DNA of 64,000 bases from Mycobacterium neglectum (GTDB taxonomy: Bacteria; Actinomycetota; Actinomycetes; Mycobacteriales; Mycobacteriaceae): assembly GCF_002591975.1 (NCBI RefSeq), contig NZ_NVQE01000006.1:62001-126000 (forward strand). Direction: 5' to 3'. Below, piece after piece: positions 8,334 to 18,079 of this stretch (its first letter is position 1; each line of letters begins with the position of its first letter). The notes below the pieces were generated by a model. The model ran no database searches and had not been told where the DNA came from. It saw only the letters and a list, made by a program, of their open reading frames with translations. Both the position numbers and the translations under genes were made by a program.

Positions 8334-8361
8334 ACCATACACTGCTAAGTCCAGTGTATGG
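8334..8361. promoter_or_regulatory. Perfect 10+10 inverted repeat over the P450 promoter
   Basis: CCATACACTG (8335-8344), seven bases, CAGTGTATGG (8352-8361). Read on the minus strand, the inner TATGGT (8334-8339) is also the -10-like hexamer six bases before the P450 ATG. A repeat this exact on the core promoter is the classic layout of a repressor site. The TetR at 6441-7082 is the obvious binder (inference). A terminator for the reductase gene is less likely, since no T-run follows. Confidence 0.65.
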
Positions 8362-8374
8362 CCAACGATGTCGG

Positions 8375-9529
8375 TCAGCGCGTTCCTACCGGCGCCGGCG
8401 AACCTTCCTTGATCAGGCGCTCGCCGAGGTCGTAGTCATCGTCGGCGTTGAGCGTGAGCACCCCGACTGTGACGCCGCCGCGCTCGTACCACACCGTGAA
8501 GCCGTCGTCGTGGCGCAGCAACCGACTCGACTCGTAGCCGTCGCCCCATGAGTGGTACTTGACGTCGCTGTCGCCGATGCTCGTCCAGAAGCCCGGCACG
8601 CCGTCCCACTGCGCGTCGACACCGGCGGCAGATGCACCCGCGATCGCGCCCTGGTCGGCAGCGTCCTGCCAGTGTTCGGTCGCTATCCGACGGCCCGCCG
8701 TTCTGTTGTAAGCCAGCGCGACATCGCCGGCCGCGAAGATGTTGGGTGCCGATGTCACCATGCCGGCCCCGACGACGACTCGTGATTGTTCGATGTTCAG
8801 TCCGGCGGCCTCAGCGGCACCGCTATTCGGGGCGACGCCGGTAGCCGCCAGCACGAGGTCGCATTCGATGCTCACGTCGCTGTCGAGCTGGACTGCGCCG
8901 TCGTGGATCGCGTCGACAGAGACACCGCCGACGTATCGCACGCCGGCCTCTTCGACCAGCCGCAGGAGTTGTTCGCCGGCCTCCCGTCCGAGTCGCTTCT
9001 CCTGTGGAACATCCTGCGGAGCAACGAGAGTGACCGATACACCGCGTCGAGCCAGTGATGCTGCGGCCTCGCAGCCGATGAAACCGGCGCCGACGACGAC
9101 CGCGGACCGCGCTTTTGAACCCGCCGTCCGCAGTCGCTCGGCATCTGACAGCGAGCGCAGCTGCAGGGCCCGTTCGCCGCCGGTCACCGGAAGCGGCGAC
9201 GGTGTCGCGCCTGCGGCCAATATCAGCGCATGGTAGGTGTGCGGTTCGCCATCGACGACGACGAAACCGGCTTCGGCGTCAAAGCGGTCCAGCTCGACCC
9301 CCTGCATGAGTTCGATGCCGCGGTCAGCGAACCAGGACCGCGGATGCAACGCCACATCGTCGGTTTCGCCGCGCAGAAAGTCCTTGCTCAGCGGCGGGCG
9401 TTCGTAGGGAAGTGCGGGATCCGCGCTGATGAGGCGAACGGGCAGCGTGCTGTTGTGCGCGCGGAACGCTTCGGCGGCGCCGACGCCCGCTGGCCCGCTG
9501 CCGATGACGATCAGTTCGGGTTCGGTCAT
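8375..9529 (-). CDS. FAD-dependent ferredoxin/rubredoxin reductase-type oxidoreductase
   Basis: 384 residues of the pyridine-nucleotide-disulfide reductase class. The FAD motif [14 protein letters not shown] is near residue 10, [14 protein letters not shown] near residue 42, the NAD(P) motif [20 protein letters not shown] near residue 145, and the second FAD motif NIFAAGDVA near residue 264. It likely passes electrons from NAD(P)H to a ferredoxin for the P450 whose start lies 47 bases downstream. No ferredoxin gene is visible in this cluster, so the partner is encoded elsewhere. It is divergent from purD. Confidence 0.88.
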   Translation of the reverse strand: MTEPELIVIGSGPAGVGAAEAFRAHNSTLPVRLISADPALPYERPPLSKDFLRGETDDVALHPRSWFADRGIELMQGVELDRFDAEAGFVVVDGEPHTYHALILAAGATPSPLPVTGGERALQLRSLSDAERLRTAGSKARSAVVVGAGFIGCEAAASLARRGVSVTLVAPQDVPQEKRLGREAGEQLLRLVEEAGVRYVGGVSVDAIHDGAVQLDSDVSIECDLVLAATGVAPNSGAAEAAGLNIEQSRVVVGAGMVTSAPNIFAAGDVALAYNRTAGRRIATEHWQDAADQGAIAGASAAGVDAQWDGVPGFWTSIGDSDVKYHSWGDGYESSRLLRHDDGFTVWYERGGVTVGVLTLNADDDYDLGERLIKEGSPAPVGTR

Positions 9530-9567
9530 CGCGGACGGATACCCGAAGCGTCATCGACGTATGCGAT

Positions 9568-9573
9568 TAAGGT
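9568..9573 (+). promoter_or_regulatory. Probable -10 element of purD (leaderless type)
   Basis: TAAGGT ends eight bases before the GTG start of purD. This spacing places transcription start at or next to the start codon, the common mycobacterial leaderless arrangement. No Shine-Dalgarno sequence is seen. Similar hexamers precede purB, purC, purS and purM. Confidence 0.5.
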
Positions 9574-9581
9574 GTTCGCTT

Positions 9582-10853
9582 GTGCGAGTCCTGGTGATCG
9601 GATCCGGTGCCCGTGAACATGCGTTGCTGCTTGCACTGCGCCGAGACCCCGAGGTCGACGCGCTGGCCGTCGCGCCGGGCAACGCCGGGACCGCGATCAT
9701 CGCCGACCAGTACGACGTCGACATCACCTCGGGCGACGCCGTCGTCAAGCTGGCTCAGCGCATCGGCTCCGACCTGGTGGTGGTCGGGCCCGAGGTTCCG
9801 TTGGTACTCGGGGTGGCCGATGCGGTGCGAAGCGCGGGCATCGCCTGCTTCGGGCCCACGAAGGACGCCGCGCGCATCGAAGGTTCGAAAGCGTTCGCCA
9901 AGGATGTGATGGCCGCCGCGGGGGTGCGCACCGCGATCAGTGAGATCGTCGACAACCCCGCCAACCTCGACGCGGCGCTCGACCGCTTCGGTCCACCGAG
10001 CGGTGACCCGTCGTGGGTGGTCAAGGACGACGGTCTGGCCGCGGGCAAGGGCGTCGTGGTCACCGCCGATCGCGACACGGCCCGGGCGCACGCGGCCAGC
10101 CTGCTCGACTCCGGGCACCCGGTACTGCTCGAGTCGTTCCTCGACGGTCCCGAGGTGTCGTTGTTCTGTGTCGTCGACGGCGAGACCGTAGTACCGCTGC
10201 TGGCAGCCCAGGACTTCAAGCGTGTCGGCGACGGGGACACCGGACCCAACACCGGCGGCATGGGCGCCTACGCCCCGCTGCCGTGGCTGCCCGACGACGT
10301 GGTCGCCTCGATTGTCGACGACGTCGTGAAACCCGTTGCGGCCGAACTGGTCAAGCGCGGCAGCGCATTCTCTGGCCTGCTCTACGCCGGGTTGGCGATC
10401 ACTTCGCGGGGGCCCGCGGTGGTCGAATTCAACTGCCGCTTCGGCGATCCTGAGACCCAGGCCGTGCTGGCGTTGCTGGAAACCCCGCTGGGCCAGCTGC
10501 TGCACGCCGCCGCCACCGGACATCTTGCCGACCAGCCGACGCTGGTTTGGCGAGACGGCGCATCGGTAACGGTCGTGGTCGCCGCCGAGAACTATCCGGG
10601 TCGGCCGCGAGTGGGCGATGTCATCACCGGTTCGGAAGCCGACGGCGTGCTGCATGCGGGGACTTCGCGTCGCGACGACGGCGCGATCGTCTCGTCAGGA
10701 GGTCGGGTCCTGTCGGTGGTGGGAACGGGCGCCGACCTGAATGCAGCACGCGAGGCCGCCTACCACTTGATCAAGTCGATTCGCCTGCCGGGCAGCCACT
10801 TTCGCAGCGATATCGGGCTGGCTGCGGCCGAGGGCCGGGTTTCGGTCTCTTAG
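9582..10853 (+). CDS. purD: Phosphoribosylamine-glycine ligase (GARS)
   Basis: Second step of IMP synthesis: phosphoribosylamine plus glycine and ATP give GAR. It has 423 residues, the family length. The GTG start gives [19 protein letters not shown], the hallmark N-terminus. The ATP-grasp region includes [16 protein letters not shown] (about residues 145-160) and [10 protein letters not shown], and [16 protein letters not shown] is near residue 285. Upstream in-frame ATGs give non-homologous extensions. It is convergent with the esterase gene; the two stop codons overlap at 10850-10853. Confidence 0.97.
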   Translation: MRVLVIGSGAREHALLLALRRDPEVDALAVAPGNAGTAIIADQYDVDITSGDAVVKLAQRIGSDLVVVGPEVPLVLGVADAVRSAGIACFGPTKDAARIEGSKAFAKDVMAAAGVRTAISEIVDNPANLDAALDRFGPPSGDPSWVVKDDGLAAGKGVVVTADRDTARAHAASLLDSGHPVLLESFLDGPEVSLFCVVDGETVVPLLAAQDFKRVGDGDTGPNTGGMGAYAPLPWLPDDVVASIVDDVVKPVAAELVKRGSAFSGLLYAGLAITSRGPAVVEFNCRFGDPETQAVLALLETPLGQLLHAAATGHLADQPTLVWRDGASVTVVVAAENYPGRPRVGDVITGSEADGVLHAGTSRRDDGAIVSSGGRVLSVVGTGADLNAAREAAYHLIKSIRLPGSHFRSDIGLAAAEGRVSVS

Positions 10854-11653
10854 GCCACCAGAAGGGGTGCCATCCAGGCGACCTCGGCGGGCAGCTGCGA
10901 GCTCCAGTAGGCGCCGTCATGTCCGCCGGGGGAGAACCCGCCTGCCGGCGGATTGGCCAACTGGGCGATGAACTGCTGCGTCGCCGCGTGGAACGGATCG
11001 CTGTCGCCGCAGTCGATCCGGATAGGAATCGAATTGAGCGCGGGCAGTCCCCAGACACTGTTGGCCTCGTAGTCGTCGGCGCCGTCGAACGCACCCGGTG
11101 CCGCCGCGCCGGATGACGTCCACAGTGCCGGGCTGACTGCGGTGATCGCCGCGGTGCGCGCGGCGCCGAGTCGCGCGCCGAGCAGCAGTGCGCCGTAGCC
11201 GCCCATCGACCAACCGAGAAACGCGACGCGTGATGTGTCGAGGCCTTGATCGCCGAGCATCGGGATCAGTTCATTGAGCACCATCGCGCCGGAGTCCTCA
11301 CCGGAGGCACGCTTGTGCCAGTAGCTGCCGCCCCCATCGACCGCGACCACCGCGACCGGCGGGATACCGGCGGCGACCGCCTGCGCCAAACCGCCCTCGA
11401 CACCGCCCGCCATGACGCCCGCGGCATCCTGGCCCTTGCCGTGCAGAGCGATGATCGGACGCAGCGGGGAGGTCTGGCCGGGAGGGCGCGCGATCGCCCA
11501 GTTGGTCGCCACTCCGCCACGGGCCGCCGAAACGAATGAACCGTCGACATATGTCGGGGCGGCGACCGCGGCCGGCGACAGCCGCAGGGCCGCCGCCCCC
11601 GCCACCGCGCCGGCACCGAGGCGCAGAAGGGCGCGTCGACTCAGTTCTGGCAT
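10850..11653 (-). CDS. Secreted alpha/beta-hydrolase (esterase, Rv0774c-like)
   Basis: 267 residues. The N-terminus [21 protein letters not shown] is a Tat-type signal with twin arginines, so export in folded form is expected. The mature part is an esterase/antigen-85-like hydrolase: LHGKGQD near residue 70 and the nucleophile elbow GWSMGG with Ser149. A downstream Asp (DCGDSDPF) and His (GGHDGAYW) can complete the triad. The start at 11653 is preferred since a CATGAT hexamer lies 7 bases ahead. The substrate is unknown; lipid esters are plausible. Confidence 0.85.
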   Translation of the reverse strand: MPELSRRALLRLGAGAVAGAAALRLSPAAVAAPTYVDGSFVSAARGGVATNWAIARPPGQTSPLRPIIALHGKGQDAAGVMAGGVEGGLAQAVAAGIPPVAVVAVDGGGSYWHKRASGEDSGAMVLNELIPMLGDQGLDTSRVAFLGWSMGGYGALLLGARLGAARTAAITAVSPALWTSSGAAAPGAFDGADDYEANSVWGLPALNSIPIRIDCGDSDPFHAATQQFIAQLANPPAGGFSPGGHDGAYWSSQLPAEVAWMAPLLVA

Positions 11654-11721
11654 GGCGGCCATCATGCCATCGGCGCCTCAGGGGCCTCAGGGGTAGCCGA
11701 CGGGAGGGGGCGGCGGTGAGC

Positions 11722-11773
11722 AGAAGTGCGGACTTCTCTGTGTAAAGCCTGATGATTGGCCGAAAGCCCGATG
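11722..11773. promoter_or_regulatory. Hairpin and paired direct repeats before TetR gene
   Basis: AGAAGT-GCGG-ACTTCT (11722-11737) is a perfect 6+6 inverted repeat. It is followed by AAAGCCTGATG (11744-11754) and AAAGCCCGATG (11763-11773), near-identical 11-mers 19 bases apart, about two helical turns. The segment lies between the esterase start and the divergent TetR gene. A repressor site is plausible but unproven. Confidence 0.35.
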
Positions 11774-11795
11774 CCGTGCCGTGGAGACTGGCAGC

Positions 11796-12425
11796 ATGCC
11801 TTACGTGACAGCAGCAGTCACTCCAAAGGGGGAGCGAAGGCGCTATGCGCTGGTCAGCGCTGCTGCCGACCTGCTGTGCGAAGGCGGGTTCGACGCAGTG
11901 CGGCACCGCGCGGTGGCGCGTCGCGCCGGGCTGCCCTTGGCGTCCACGACGTACTACTTCTCCTCGCTCGAGGACTTGATCGCGAAGGCTGTCGAGTACG
12001 CGGGCACCCGCGAAGCCGAGCAACTGCAAGTGCGGGTGTCCACCCTGTCGCGGCGGCGCCGCGGTGCGGAGTCGACGGCCGACATCCTGGTCGATCTTCT
12101 GGTCGGCGAAGCGAACGGGCTGCGGGTCACCGAGCAGTTGATCTCCCGGTATGAGCGCTACATTGCGTGCGCGCGCCAACCCGGACTCCGCGATATCGAG
12201 CGACGCATCCTGCAGCAGCGCACCGATGCGGTCGTCGAGGCCGTCGAGCGGTCGGGGCGGGCCGTCCGGGTGGAACTGCTCACGGCGTTGGTGTGCGCCG
12301 TCGACGGTGCGGTGGTTGCGGCGCTGGTGGGCGATGGTGACGGACCCCGCGCGACCGCGCGTGCGACATTGATCGACGTCATCGACGTGCTCGCGCCGAT
12401 CGACGAACACGTAGCCCAGGTCTGA
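11796..12425 (+). CDS. TetR-family regulator (Rv0775-like)
   Basis: 209 residues. The DNA-binding part is AVRHRAVARRAGLPLASTTYYFSSLEDLIAKAVEYAG (about residues 34-70). The ATG at 11796 is preferred: GGAG lies about 9 bases before it, and an earlier in-frame GTG (11781) would place that GGAG inside the gene. It is divergent from the secreted esterase and followed after 41 bases by an SDR gene. Either could be its target. Confidence 0.85.
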   Translation: MPYVTAAVTPKGERRRYALVSAAADLLCEGGFDAVRHRAVARRAGLPLASTTYYFSSLEDLIAKAVEYAGTREAEQLQVRVSTLSRRRRGAESTADILVDLLVGEANGLRVTEQLISRYERYIACARQPGLRDIERRILQQRTDAVVEAVERSGRAVRVELLTALVCAVDGAVVAALVGDGDGPRATARATLIDVIDVLAPIDEHVAQV

Positions 12426-12466
12426 CCGAAGTTTGCGCGCTTCGCATCCTGGATAACTAGCATCCG

Positions 12467-13468
12467 ATGAAGTTCACCAAGATACTCGACGACGCATTGG
12501 ACCGATCTGTCGTACTCGGGTACACCAAGCTCGGCTCACGACTGCGACGGACCTGGTGGCCGGCCGATCCGCAACCAAAGGCGATGGCAGGCAAGCGCGT
12601 TCTGGTCACGGGCGCGACGGCAGGTATCGGGGAGGCCATCGCCCGTTCCTTCGCCGAACTCGATGCGACCGTCCACCTGCTGGGCCGAAATCCGGACAAG
12701 GTCAGTCACTCGGCGGGCGAGATCCGGCGGCTGGTTCCCGGTGCGATGGTGGTCGAAGAGGTCTGCGATGTGTCCGACCTCGACGCTGTGCGTGCGTGGT
12801 GCGAAGACCTCTCCGGCCGCATAGAAGAACTCCACGGCGTGGTGCACAACGCCGGCGCGATGCCGAAGGAGCGCATCGAGACACCCCAGGGGCACGAGAC
12901 CCAATTGGCCTGCCATGTTCTGGGTCCGCACCTGATGACCGATCGACTGTTTCCGTTACTTCGCGACGCACACGGCGCATCGGTCGTCTTCATGTCCTCC
13001 GGTGGCATGTACACAACGCCCCTGTCGGTCGATGACTTGGAATCGAAATCCGGTGACTACAACGGCGTTCGGGTCTACGCACGGACGAAGCGGATGCAGG
13101 TGGTGCTCGCCGAGGCATGGGCGCGCAGGCTTTCCGGTGTGTCGGGCTACGACATCCGCGTCGAGAGTATGCACCCGGGTTGGGTTGAGACGCCCGGCGT
13201 CGCTGACGCCTTGCCGCTGTTCCGAGTGGTGACACGCCCACTGTTGCGCGATACTGCAGACGGCGCAGACACTGCGGTCTGGCTCGTCGCGACCCGGCCA
13301 GAATCTGTCGCGGGCCACTTCTGGCACGACAGGGCCCAGCGCCCAACGACGTTCGGGTGGCAGCGCGCCGAGGATCCCGAACTGGTTGCGCAATTCCTCG
13401 ACGCGGTGTGCGCGATGACCGGAACAATGCAGTTCACCCAGAACTGGCAGGAGACGCGCCATGACTAA
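12467..13468 (+). CDS. Short-chain dehydrogenase (DHRS12/retinol-dehydrogenase-like)
   Basis: 333 residues, longer than classical SDRs because of an N-terminal 40-residue extension before the cofactor motif VLVTGATAGIGEAIARSFAEL. HNAGAMP is the NNAG equivalent. The catalytic pair is Tyr/Lys in YARTKRMQ near residues 204-208. C-terminal residues include HFWHDRAQRPTTFGW. It probably reduces or oxidises a lipid-type carbonyl. Its end overlaps the permease start by 8 bases, so the two are co-translated. Confidence 0.85.
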   Translation: MKFTKILDDALDRSVVLGYTKLGSRLRRTWWPADPQPKAMAGKRVLVTGATAGIGEAIARSFAELDATVHLLGRNPDKVSHSAGEIRRLVPGAMVVEEVCDVSDLDAVRAWCEDLSGRIEELHGVVHNAGAMPKERIETPQGHETQLACHVLGPHLMTDRLFPLLRDAHGASVVFMSSGGMYTTPLSVDDLESKSGDYNGVRVYARTKRMQVVLAEAWARRLSGVSGYDIRVESMHPGWVETPGVADALPLFRVVTRPLLRDTADGADTAVWLVATRPESVAGHFWHDRAQRPTTFGWQRAEDPELVAQFLDAVCAMTGTMQFTQNWQETRHD

Positions 13469-14888
13469 GCCGGAAACCGTGGATCAGCAGCCGGAGTTGA
13501 AGCGGGTGATGGGCCCGGGACTGCTCTTGCTGTTCGTCGTCGGCGACATTCTCGGCACGGGCGTCTATGCGCTGACCGGCCAGGTCGCCGGCGAGGTCGG
13601 CGGCGCGGCGTGGCTGCCGTTCCTGATCGCGTTCGTAATAGCGACCATCACCGCGTTCTCGTATCTGGAACTGGTGACCAAGTATCCGCAGGCCGCTGGT
13701 GCAGCGCTATACGCGCACAAAGCATTCGGCATCCACTTCTTCACCTTCATCGTCGCGTTCGTCGTGATGTGCTCCGGCATCACCTCTGCGTCGACCGCCT
13801 CACAGGCCTTCGCGTCCAATCTGATCAAGGGATTCGGATTGGATTGGGGCAAGGTCGGTATCGCGGCCATCGCCTTGTTCTTCATGGCCGGGCTGGCTGC
13901 GATCAACCTTCGTGGTGTCAGTGAAAGTGTCAAGCTCAACGTCGGTTTGACGATCGTTGAGATCACCGGCCTGCTGTTGGTCATCGTGGTGGGGCTGTGG
14001 GCGTTCACACAGGGCGGCGACAACCTCGACTTCTCCCGCATCATCCTCTTCGAAAGTGAAGGTGAGCGAAGCACTTTCGTTGCCGTCACCGCAGCGACCT
14101 CGCTGGCCTTCTTTGCGATGGTCGGCTTCGAGGACTCGGTTAACATGGCCGAGGAGACCAAGGATCCGGTGCGGATCTTCCCGAAGGTTCTGCTGAGCGG
14201 CTTGACGATCGCAGGCATCGTCTACGTGCTGGTGTCGATCATCGCAGTGGCCCTGGTGCCGATCGGTGAACTCACGGCGAGCAAGACACCGCTGGTCGAT
14301 GTCGTCGAGGCCGCGGCGCCAGGCCTGCCGATCGGCACACTGTTCCCGTTCATCACCATGTTCGCGGTGTCGAACACCGCTTTGATCAACATGCTGATGG
14401 CCAGCCGATTGATCTACGGCATGGCGCGTCAACACGTCCTGCCCCCGGTGTTGGGGTCGGTGCACAAGACCCGGCGCACGCCCTGGATCGCGATTCTGTT
14501 CACCACCACGATCGCGTTCGGGCTGATCTTCTACGTGTCCGCGTTCGCCAGTGATTCGGCGATCTCGGTGTTGGGTGGCACGACATCGCTGCTGCTGCTC
14601 GCGGTGTTCGCGATGGTCAACGTTGCGGTGCTGGTGTTGCGTCGAGACGTCAAGGAAAGCGGCGGACACTTCAAGACGCCGACGGCACTTCCGGTGATCG
14701 GCTGCATCGCCTCGCTGTATCTCGTCACACCGTTGTCCGGTCGTCCGGGAACCCAGTACCTGCTCGCCGGGATTCTGCTGCTCATCGGGATCGTGCTGTT
14801 CGGCGTCACGCTGCTGATCAACAAACAGCTCGGGATCAAGCAGAAGGGCATCACCGATCCGACCCAGCTGGCCGAGACGCCGGACTAG
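13461..14888 (+). CDS. APC-superfamily amino-acid permease
   Basis: 475 residues with about 12 hydrophobic segments. The N-terminal motif GPGLLLLFVVGDILGTGVYALTGQVAGEVGGAAW is the family's first helix with its G-x-G substrate-binding break. LRGVSESVKLN and MVGFEDSVNMAEETKDP are typical of the YhdG-type subgroup. It imports an amino acid or amine across the inner membrane. It is coupled to the SDR gene upstream and convergent, with stops overlapping, with the RelZ-type gene. Confidence 0.9.
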   Translation: MTKPETVDQQPELKRVMGPGLLLLFVVGDILGTGVYALTGQVAGEVGGAAWLPFLIAFVIATITAFSYLELVTKYPQAAGAALYAHKAFGIHFFTFIVAFVVMCSGITSASTASQAFASNLIKGFGLDWGKVGIAAIALFFMAGLAAINLRGVSESVKLNVGLTIVEITGLLLVIVVGLWAFTQGGDNLDFSRIILFESEGERSTFVAVTAATSLAFFAMVGFEDSVNMAEETKDPVRIFPKVLLSGLTIAGIVYVLVSIIAVALVPIGELTASKTPLVDVVEAAAPGLPIGTLFPFITMFAVSNTALINMLMASRLIYGMARQHVLPPVLGSVHKTRRTPWIAILFTTTIAFGLIFYVSAFASDSAISVLGGTTSLLLLAVFAMVNVAVLVLRRDVKESGGHFKTPTALPVIGCIASLYLVTPLSGRPGTQYLLAGILLLIGIVLFGVTLLINKQLGIKQKGITDPTQLAETPD

Positions 14889-16606
14889 GCCTCGCCGTTT
14901 CGGAGCCGTTTGAGCCGCTCGCCCAACAGCTCCACGCGGTGGGCGTTGCCGTGCAGGTGTAGGTAGCGCTCGTCGAAGACGTCCAGCAGCGCGTCGTCGA
15001 GACGGCGCACCGCTCCTGGCGGGTAGCGATAGCCCATCCTCTTGTTGATCGCGCCCGCGTCGACGGAATCCAGCACGGTACTCAACTCGTCGAGCGACGT
15101 GATTCCGAGTTCCAGTAGTAGCCCCGAGATCCAGGCGTAGTGGTCGGTACGTGACCAGCCCGCGTCGGCATATCGGTTGCCCAGATACGTCGCCAGCACC
15201 GGCGTCGCGATCCTGGGATCGGTCTCGTCGACGGCCGTCTCGTCCTCGGACGCAGTGGCGCGCAGCCGCTCGCGGATGGCGGTGAACTCGCGATCGGCCA
15301 GTTCGAGTAGCCCCGCCGCCAACGTGAACCGTCGATCCAGGTCCGGTGCGTGCTCGGCGGGAATCGAACCCTTGTAGCGGATCTCGTGTTCGAACTCCGC
15401 CCAGGCGTGTTGCAGCACGGTGCGCACCTGGATCGACGCGGGCTGCTGTTCGCCTCCGACGCCGACGAGCAGGTGCCTGCTGGCATAGCCCCAGCGGCCC
15501 TCGCGTGCAGTTTCCAGACCCATGTCGCGGTCGTCCAGGAGTTGCATTTCGTCGGCGAGCAGCGTCACCACCGCGTCGACGTCCTCGCGCAGATACGTGA
15601 TGATCCGCAGCCCGATCTGGTCGGTGATCTCGACCAGCGGGTCGCTGAAGAGTCTTCGGCCGTCCACGGTTCGCTCAGCCTTGGCGGCGAACGACTCCAC
15701 GCTCTTGGTGCGCGCCGTGATGCTGAGGTAGTTGATGCCGGCGTCATCGAGAAACGCCGTCACCAATTGGAGGTACTTCTCGGTGACGGCTTCCAAGGTG
15801 GGGCGGCGGGCCTCGTAGTCGGAGACGGCCGTGGGAGCGCTTGCCGGAATCGGTTCCGGCGGTTGCGGAGTCAGCCCGGCAGGCAGAGTCGGGGTGAGGA
15901 TGTACCCGGTGTCGGCGTCACCGTAGAGGGTCACGTCATCGGGGCGGCGTACGGCATAGAGCGCCACGTAGGCGCAGAGCACGGCATCGACCGGATCCTC
16001 GGCTCGACGTAATTCGCTTTTACGCGTTGCGGTTTCGACCGAATGGCGCAGCCGCTGCCAGTCCTCGAACTTGGCGACGTGCAGCGGGACCTCCGCATCC
16101 GCAAGGCCCTCGATGAGGTTCATCAGCCGCAGAAGTTCGGACTGCAAGGTGTCGCGTTTGCGTCCCTGCTTGTGCTTGTACTTCAGCGTGCGACCGAGCC
16201 GGAAGAGCGCCACCGATGCGGCGTGTGGGTAGACCTCCAACGCACGGCGGGGCCGCGGCGAGTGCGGGTCGAGGTCCAGGTCCATCGCGGCGGCCAGGCG
16301 CGCGCCGCGCGTTCCGTTGGCGAACTCCGGTTTGCCGGTGTTGGACGGGTGGGCGCCGGCCTCGAAGCCACGGAAATCGCGGTTCAGGGCGGCCTCGCAC
16401 GGTCGATTGCCGGTCGGGTTCGTCACGATCAGCGGCGCGTCGATGCCGACCACGCAGTCGTCGGCGACGAAGGCTTCGGTCGCGGCCAGGATGCTCGCGT
16501 CGTCGGTCTGGGTGGAAATGTGCAGGAGGGCACCGTCGGCGTTGATCACCGCGACGCCCGTGGGCTTGACTTCACCCCACGCAAGATCGAGCCCGACGAA
16601 GTGCAT
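14885..16606 (-). CDS. relZ: RelZ-type fusion: DUF429/RNase HII-like domain plus (p)ppGpp synthetase domain
   Basis: 573 residues. Residues 1-250 are a DUF429/RNase-H-fold module: VGLDLAWGE, GIDAPL and EDPVDAVLCAYVALYA carry the acidic positions. Residues 270-450 are a RelA/SpoT synthetase: ARTKSVESF, VEITDQIGLRIITYL, GRWGYASRH and QVRTVLQHAWAEFEHEIRYKG are all intact. There is no HD hydrolase domain. The layout matches the RHII-RSD protein of M. smegmatis (RelZ, remembered as MSMEG_5849), reported to remove RNA:DNA hybrids and to make alarmones. Divergent neighbour is purB. The shorter homologue I recall in M. tuberculosis (Rv0776c) suggests domain loss there. Confidence 0.85.
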   Translation of the reverse strand: MHFVGLDLAWGEVKPTGVAVINADGALLHISTQTDDASILAATEAFVADDCVVGIDAPLIVTNPTGNRPCEAALNRDFRGFEAGAHPSNTGKPEFANGTRGARLAAAMDLDLDPHSPRPRRALEVYPHAASVALFRLGRTLKYKHKQGRKRDTLQSELLRLMNLIEGLADAEVPLHVAKFEDWQRLRHSVETATRKSELRRAEDPVDAVLCAYVALYAVRRPDDVTLYGDADTGYILTPTLPAGLTPQPPEPIPASAPTAVSDYEARRPTLEAVTEKYLQLVTAFLDDAGINYLSITARTKSVESFAAKAERTVDGRRLFSDPLVEITDQIGLRIITYLREDVDAVVTLLADEMQLLDDRDMGLETAREGRWGYASRHLLVGVGGEQQPASIQVRTVLQHAWAEFEHEIRYKGSIPAEHAPDLDRRFTLAAGLLELADREFTAIRERLRATASEDETAVDETDPRIATPVLATYLGNRYADAGWSRTDHYAWISGLLLELGITSLDELSTVLDSVDAGAINKRMGYRYPPGAVRRLDDALLDVFDERYLHLHGNAHRVELLGERLKRLRNGEA

Positions 16607-16646
16607 AGTGGCTACCTTGCCTTATTTGTCCTCGTATGCGGCGTCG

Positions 16647-16652
16647 TAAGCT
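16647..16652 (+). promoter_or_regulatory. Probable -10 element of purB (leaderless type)
   Basis: TAAGCT ends eight bases before the purB GTG, and no ribosome-binding site lies between. The 54-base divergent gap to the RelZ-type gene must hold both promoters. Confidence 0.45.
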
Positions 16653-16660
16653 GTGTGTTT

Positions 16661-18079
16661 GTGACCATCCCGAATGTGCTGGCCAACCGCTACGCCAGCG
16701 ACGAGATGGTGGCCATCTGGTCACCGGAGGCCAAGGTTGTCGCCGAGCGTCGGTTGTGGCTGGCGGTTCTGCGTGCGCAGGCCGAATTGGGCGTCAACGT
16801 CCCGTCGGGCGTGGTTGAGGACTACGAGGCCGTGCTCACCGACGTCGACCTGTCCTCGATCGCGGCGCGCGAGCGCGTGACCCGTCATGACGTCAAGGCG
16901 CGCATCGAGGAGTTCAACGCGCTGGCCGGTCACGAGCACGTGCACAAGGGAATGACGAGCCGCGACCTCACCGAGAACGTCGAGCAGCTGCAGATACGCC
17001 GGTCGTTGGAGTTGGCGCATTCGCACGGAGTCGCGGTGGTCGCGCGGCTGGCCGAGCGGGCCGTCGTCTACCGCGACCTGGTGATGGCGGGTCGCAGCCA
17101 TAACGTCGCGGCACAGGCCACCACGTTGGGAAAGCGATTCGCATCGGCCGCCGAGGAGATGTTGGTCGCGCTGACGCGACTGCGCGAGCTGATCGACCGC
17201 TACCCGCTGCGCGGTATCAAGGGCCCGATGGGCACCGCGCAAGACATGCTCGATCTGTTTGACGGCGATACCGCCCGGCTTGCTCAGCTGGAGGCGCGGA
17301 TCGCCGAATTCCTCGGTTTCACAGAGATTTTCACCAGCGTCGGACAGGTGTATCCGCGGTCGCTGGACCACGACGTCGTCTCCGCTCTGGTGCAGGTCGG
17401 CGCGGGACCGTCGTCCATGGCGCACACGATCCGGCTGATGGCGGGCCACGAACTGGTGACCGAGGGCTTTGCGCCCGGCCAGGTCGGCTCGTCGGCGATG
17501 CCGCACAAGATGAACACCCGATCGTGCGAGCGGGTCAACGGCTTGCAGGTGGTGCTGCGCGGCTACGCATCGATGGCCGCCGAACTCGCGGGCGCGCAGT
17601 GGAACGAGGGCGACGTGTTCTGCTCGGTGGTCCGGCGGGTGGCGTTGCCCGATGCGTTCTTCGCGCTCGACGGCCAGACCGAGACATTCCTGACCGTACT
17701 CGACGAATTCGGCGCCTACCCCGCGGTGATCCAGCGGGAGCTGGACCGCTATCTGCCGTTCCTGGCCACCACACGAATCCTGATCGCGGCGGTGCGCGCG
17801 GGGGTCGGTCGAGAGACCGCACACGAGGTGATCTCCGAACACGCTGTCGCGGTGGCGTTGGCGATGCGGGAGAAGGGTTCCGAGCCCGACCTGCTGGACC
17901 GGTTGGCCGCCGACCCGCGACTGCCGCTGGACCGGGTGTCGCTGGACGCGGCCCTGGCGGACAAGCAGGCGTTCACGGGTGCGGCGGGTGACCAGGTCGA
18001 CCGGGTCGTCGAGGCGGTGGGCGAGTTGGTCAGCCGTTATCCGGAGGCGGCCAAGTACACCTCCGGCGCGATCCTGTGA
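16661..18079 (+). CDS. purB: Adenylosuccinate lyase
   Basis: Catalyses SAICAR to AICAR in IMP synthesis and adenylosuccinate to AMP. It has 472 residues. The GTG start gives [27 protein letters not shown], as in other mycobacteria. The His region [17 protein letters not shown] (about residues 90-106), the second catalytic region [14 protein letters not shown], and the fumarase-superfamily signature [10 protein letters not shown] (about residues 277-286) with the mobile-loop serine are all present. The cyp126 GTG overlaps its TGA (GTGA, 18076-18079). Confidence 0.97.
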   Translation: MTIPNVLANRYASDEMVAIWSPEAKVVAERRLWLAVLRAQAELGVNVPSGVVEDYEAVLTDVDLSSIAARERVTRHDVKARIEEFNALAGHEHVHKGMTSRDLTENVEQLQIRRSLELAHSHGVAVVARLAERAVVYRDLVMAGRSHNVAAQATTLGKRFASAAEEMLVALTRLRELIDRYPLRGIKGPMGTAQDMLDLFDGDTARLAQLEARIAEFLGFTEIFTSVGQVYPRSLDHDVVSALVQVGAGPSSMAHTIRLMAGHELVTEGFAPGQVGSSAMPHKMNTRSCERVNGLQVVLRGYASMAAELAGAQWNEGDVFCSVVRRVALPDAFFALDGQTETFLTVLDEFGAYPAVIQRELDRYLPFLATTRILIAAVRAGVGRETAHEVISEHAVAVALAMREKGSEPDLLDRLAADPRLPLDRVSLDAALADKQAFTGAAGDQVDRVVEAVGELVSRYPEAAKYTSGAIL

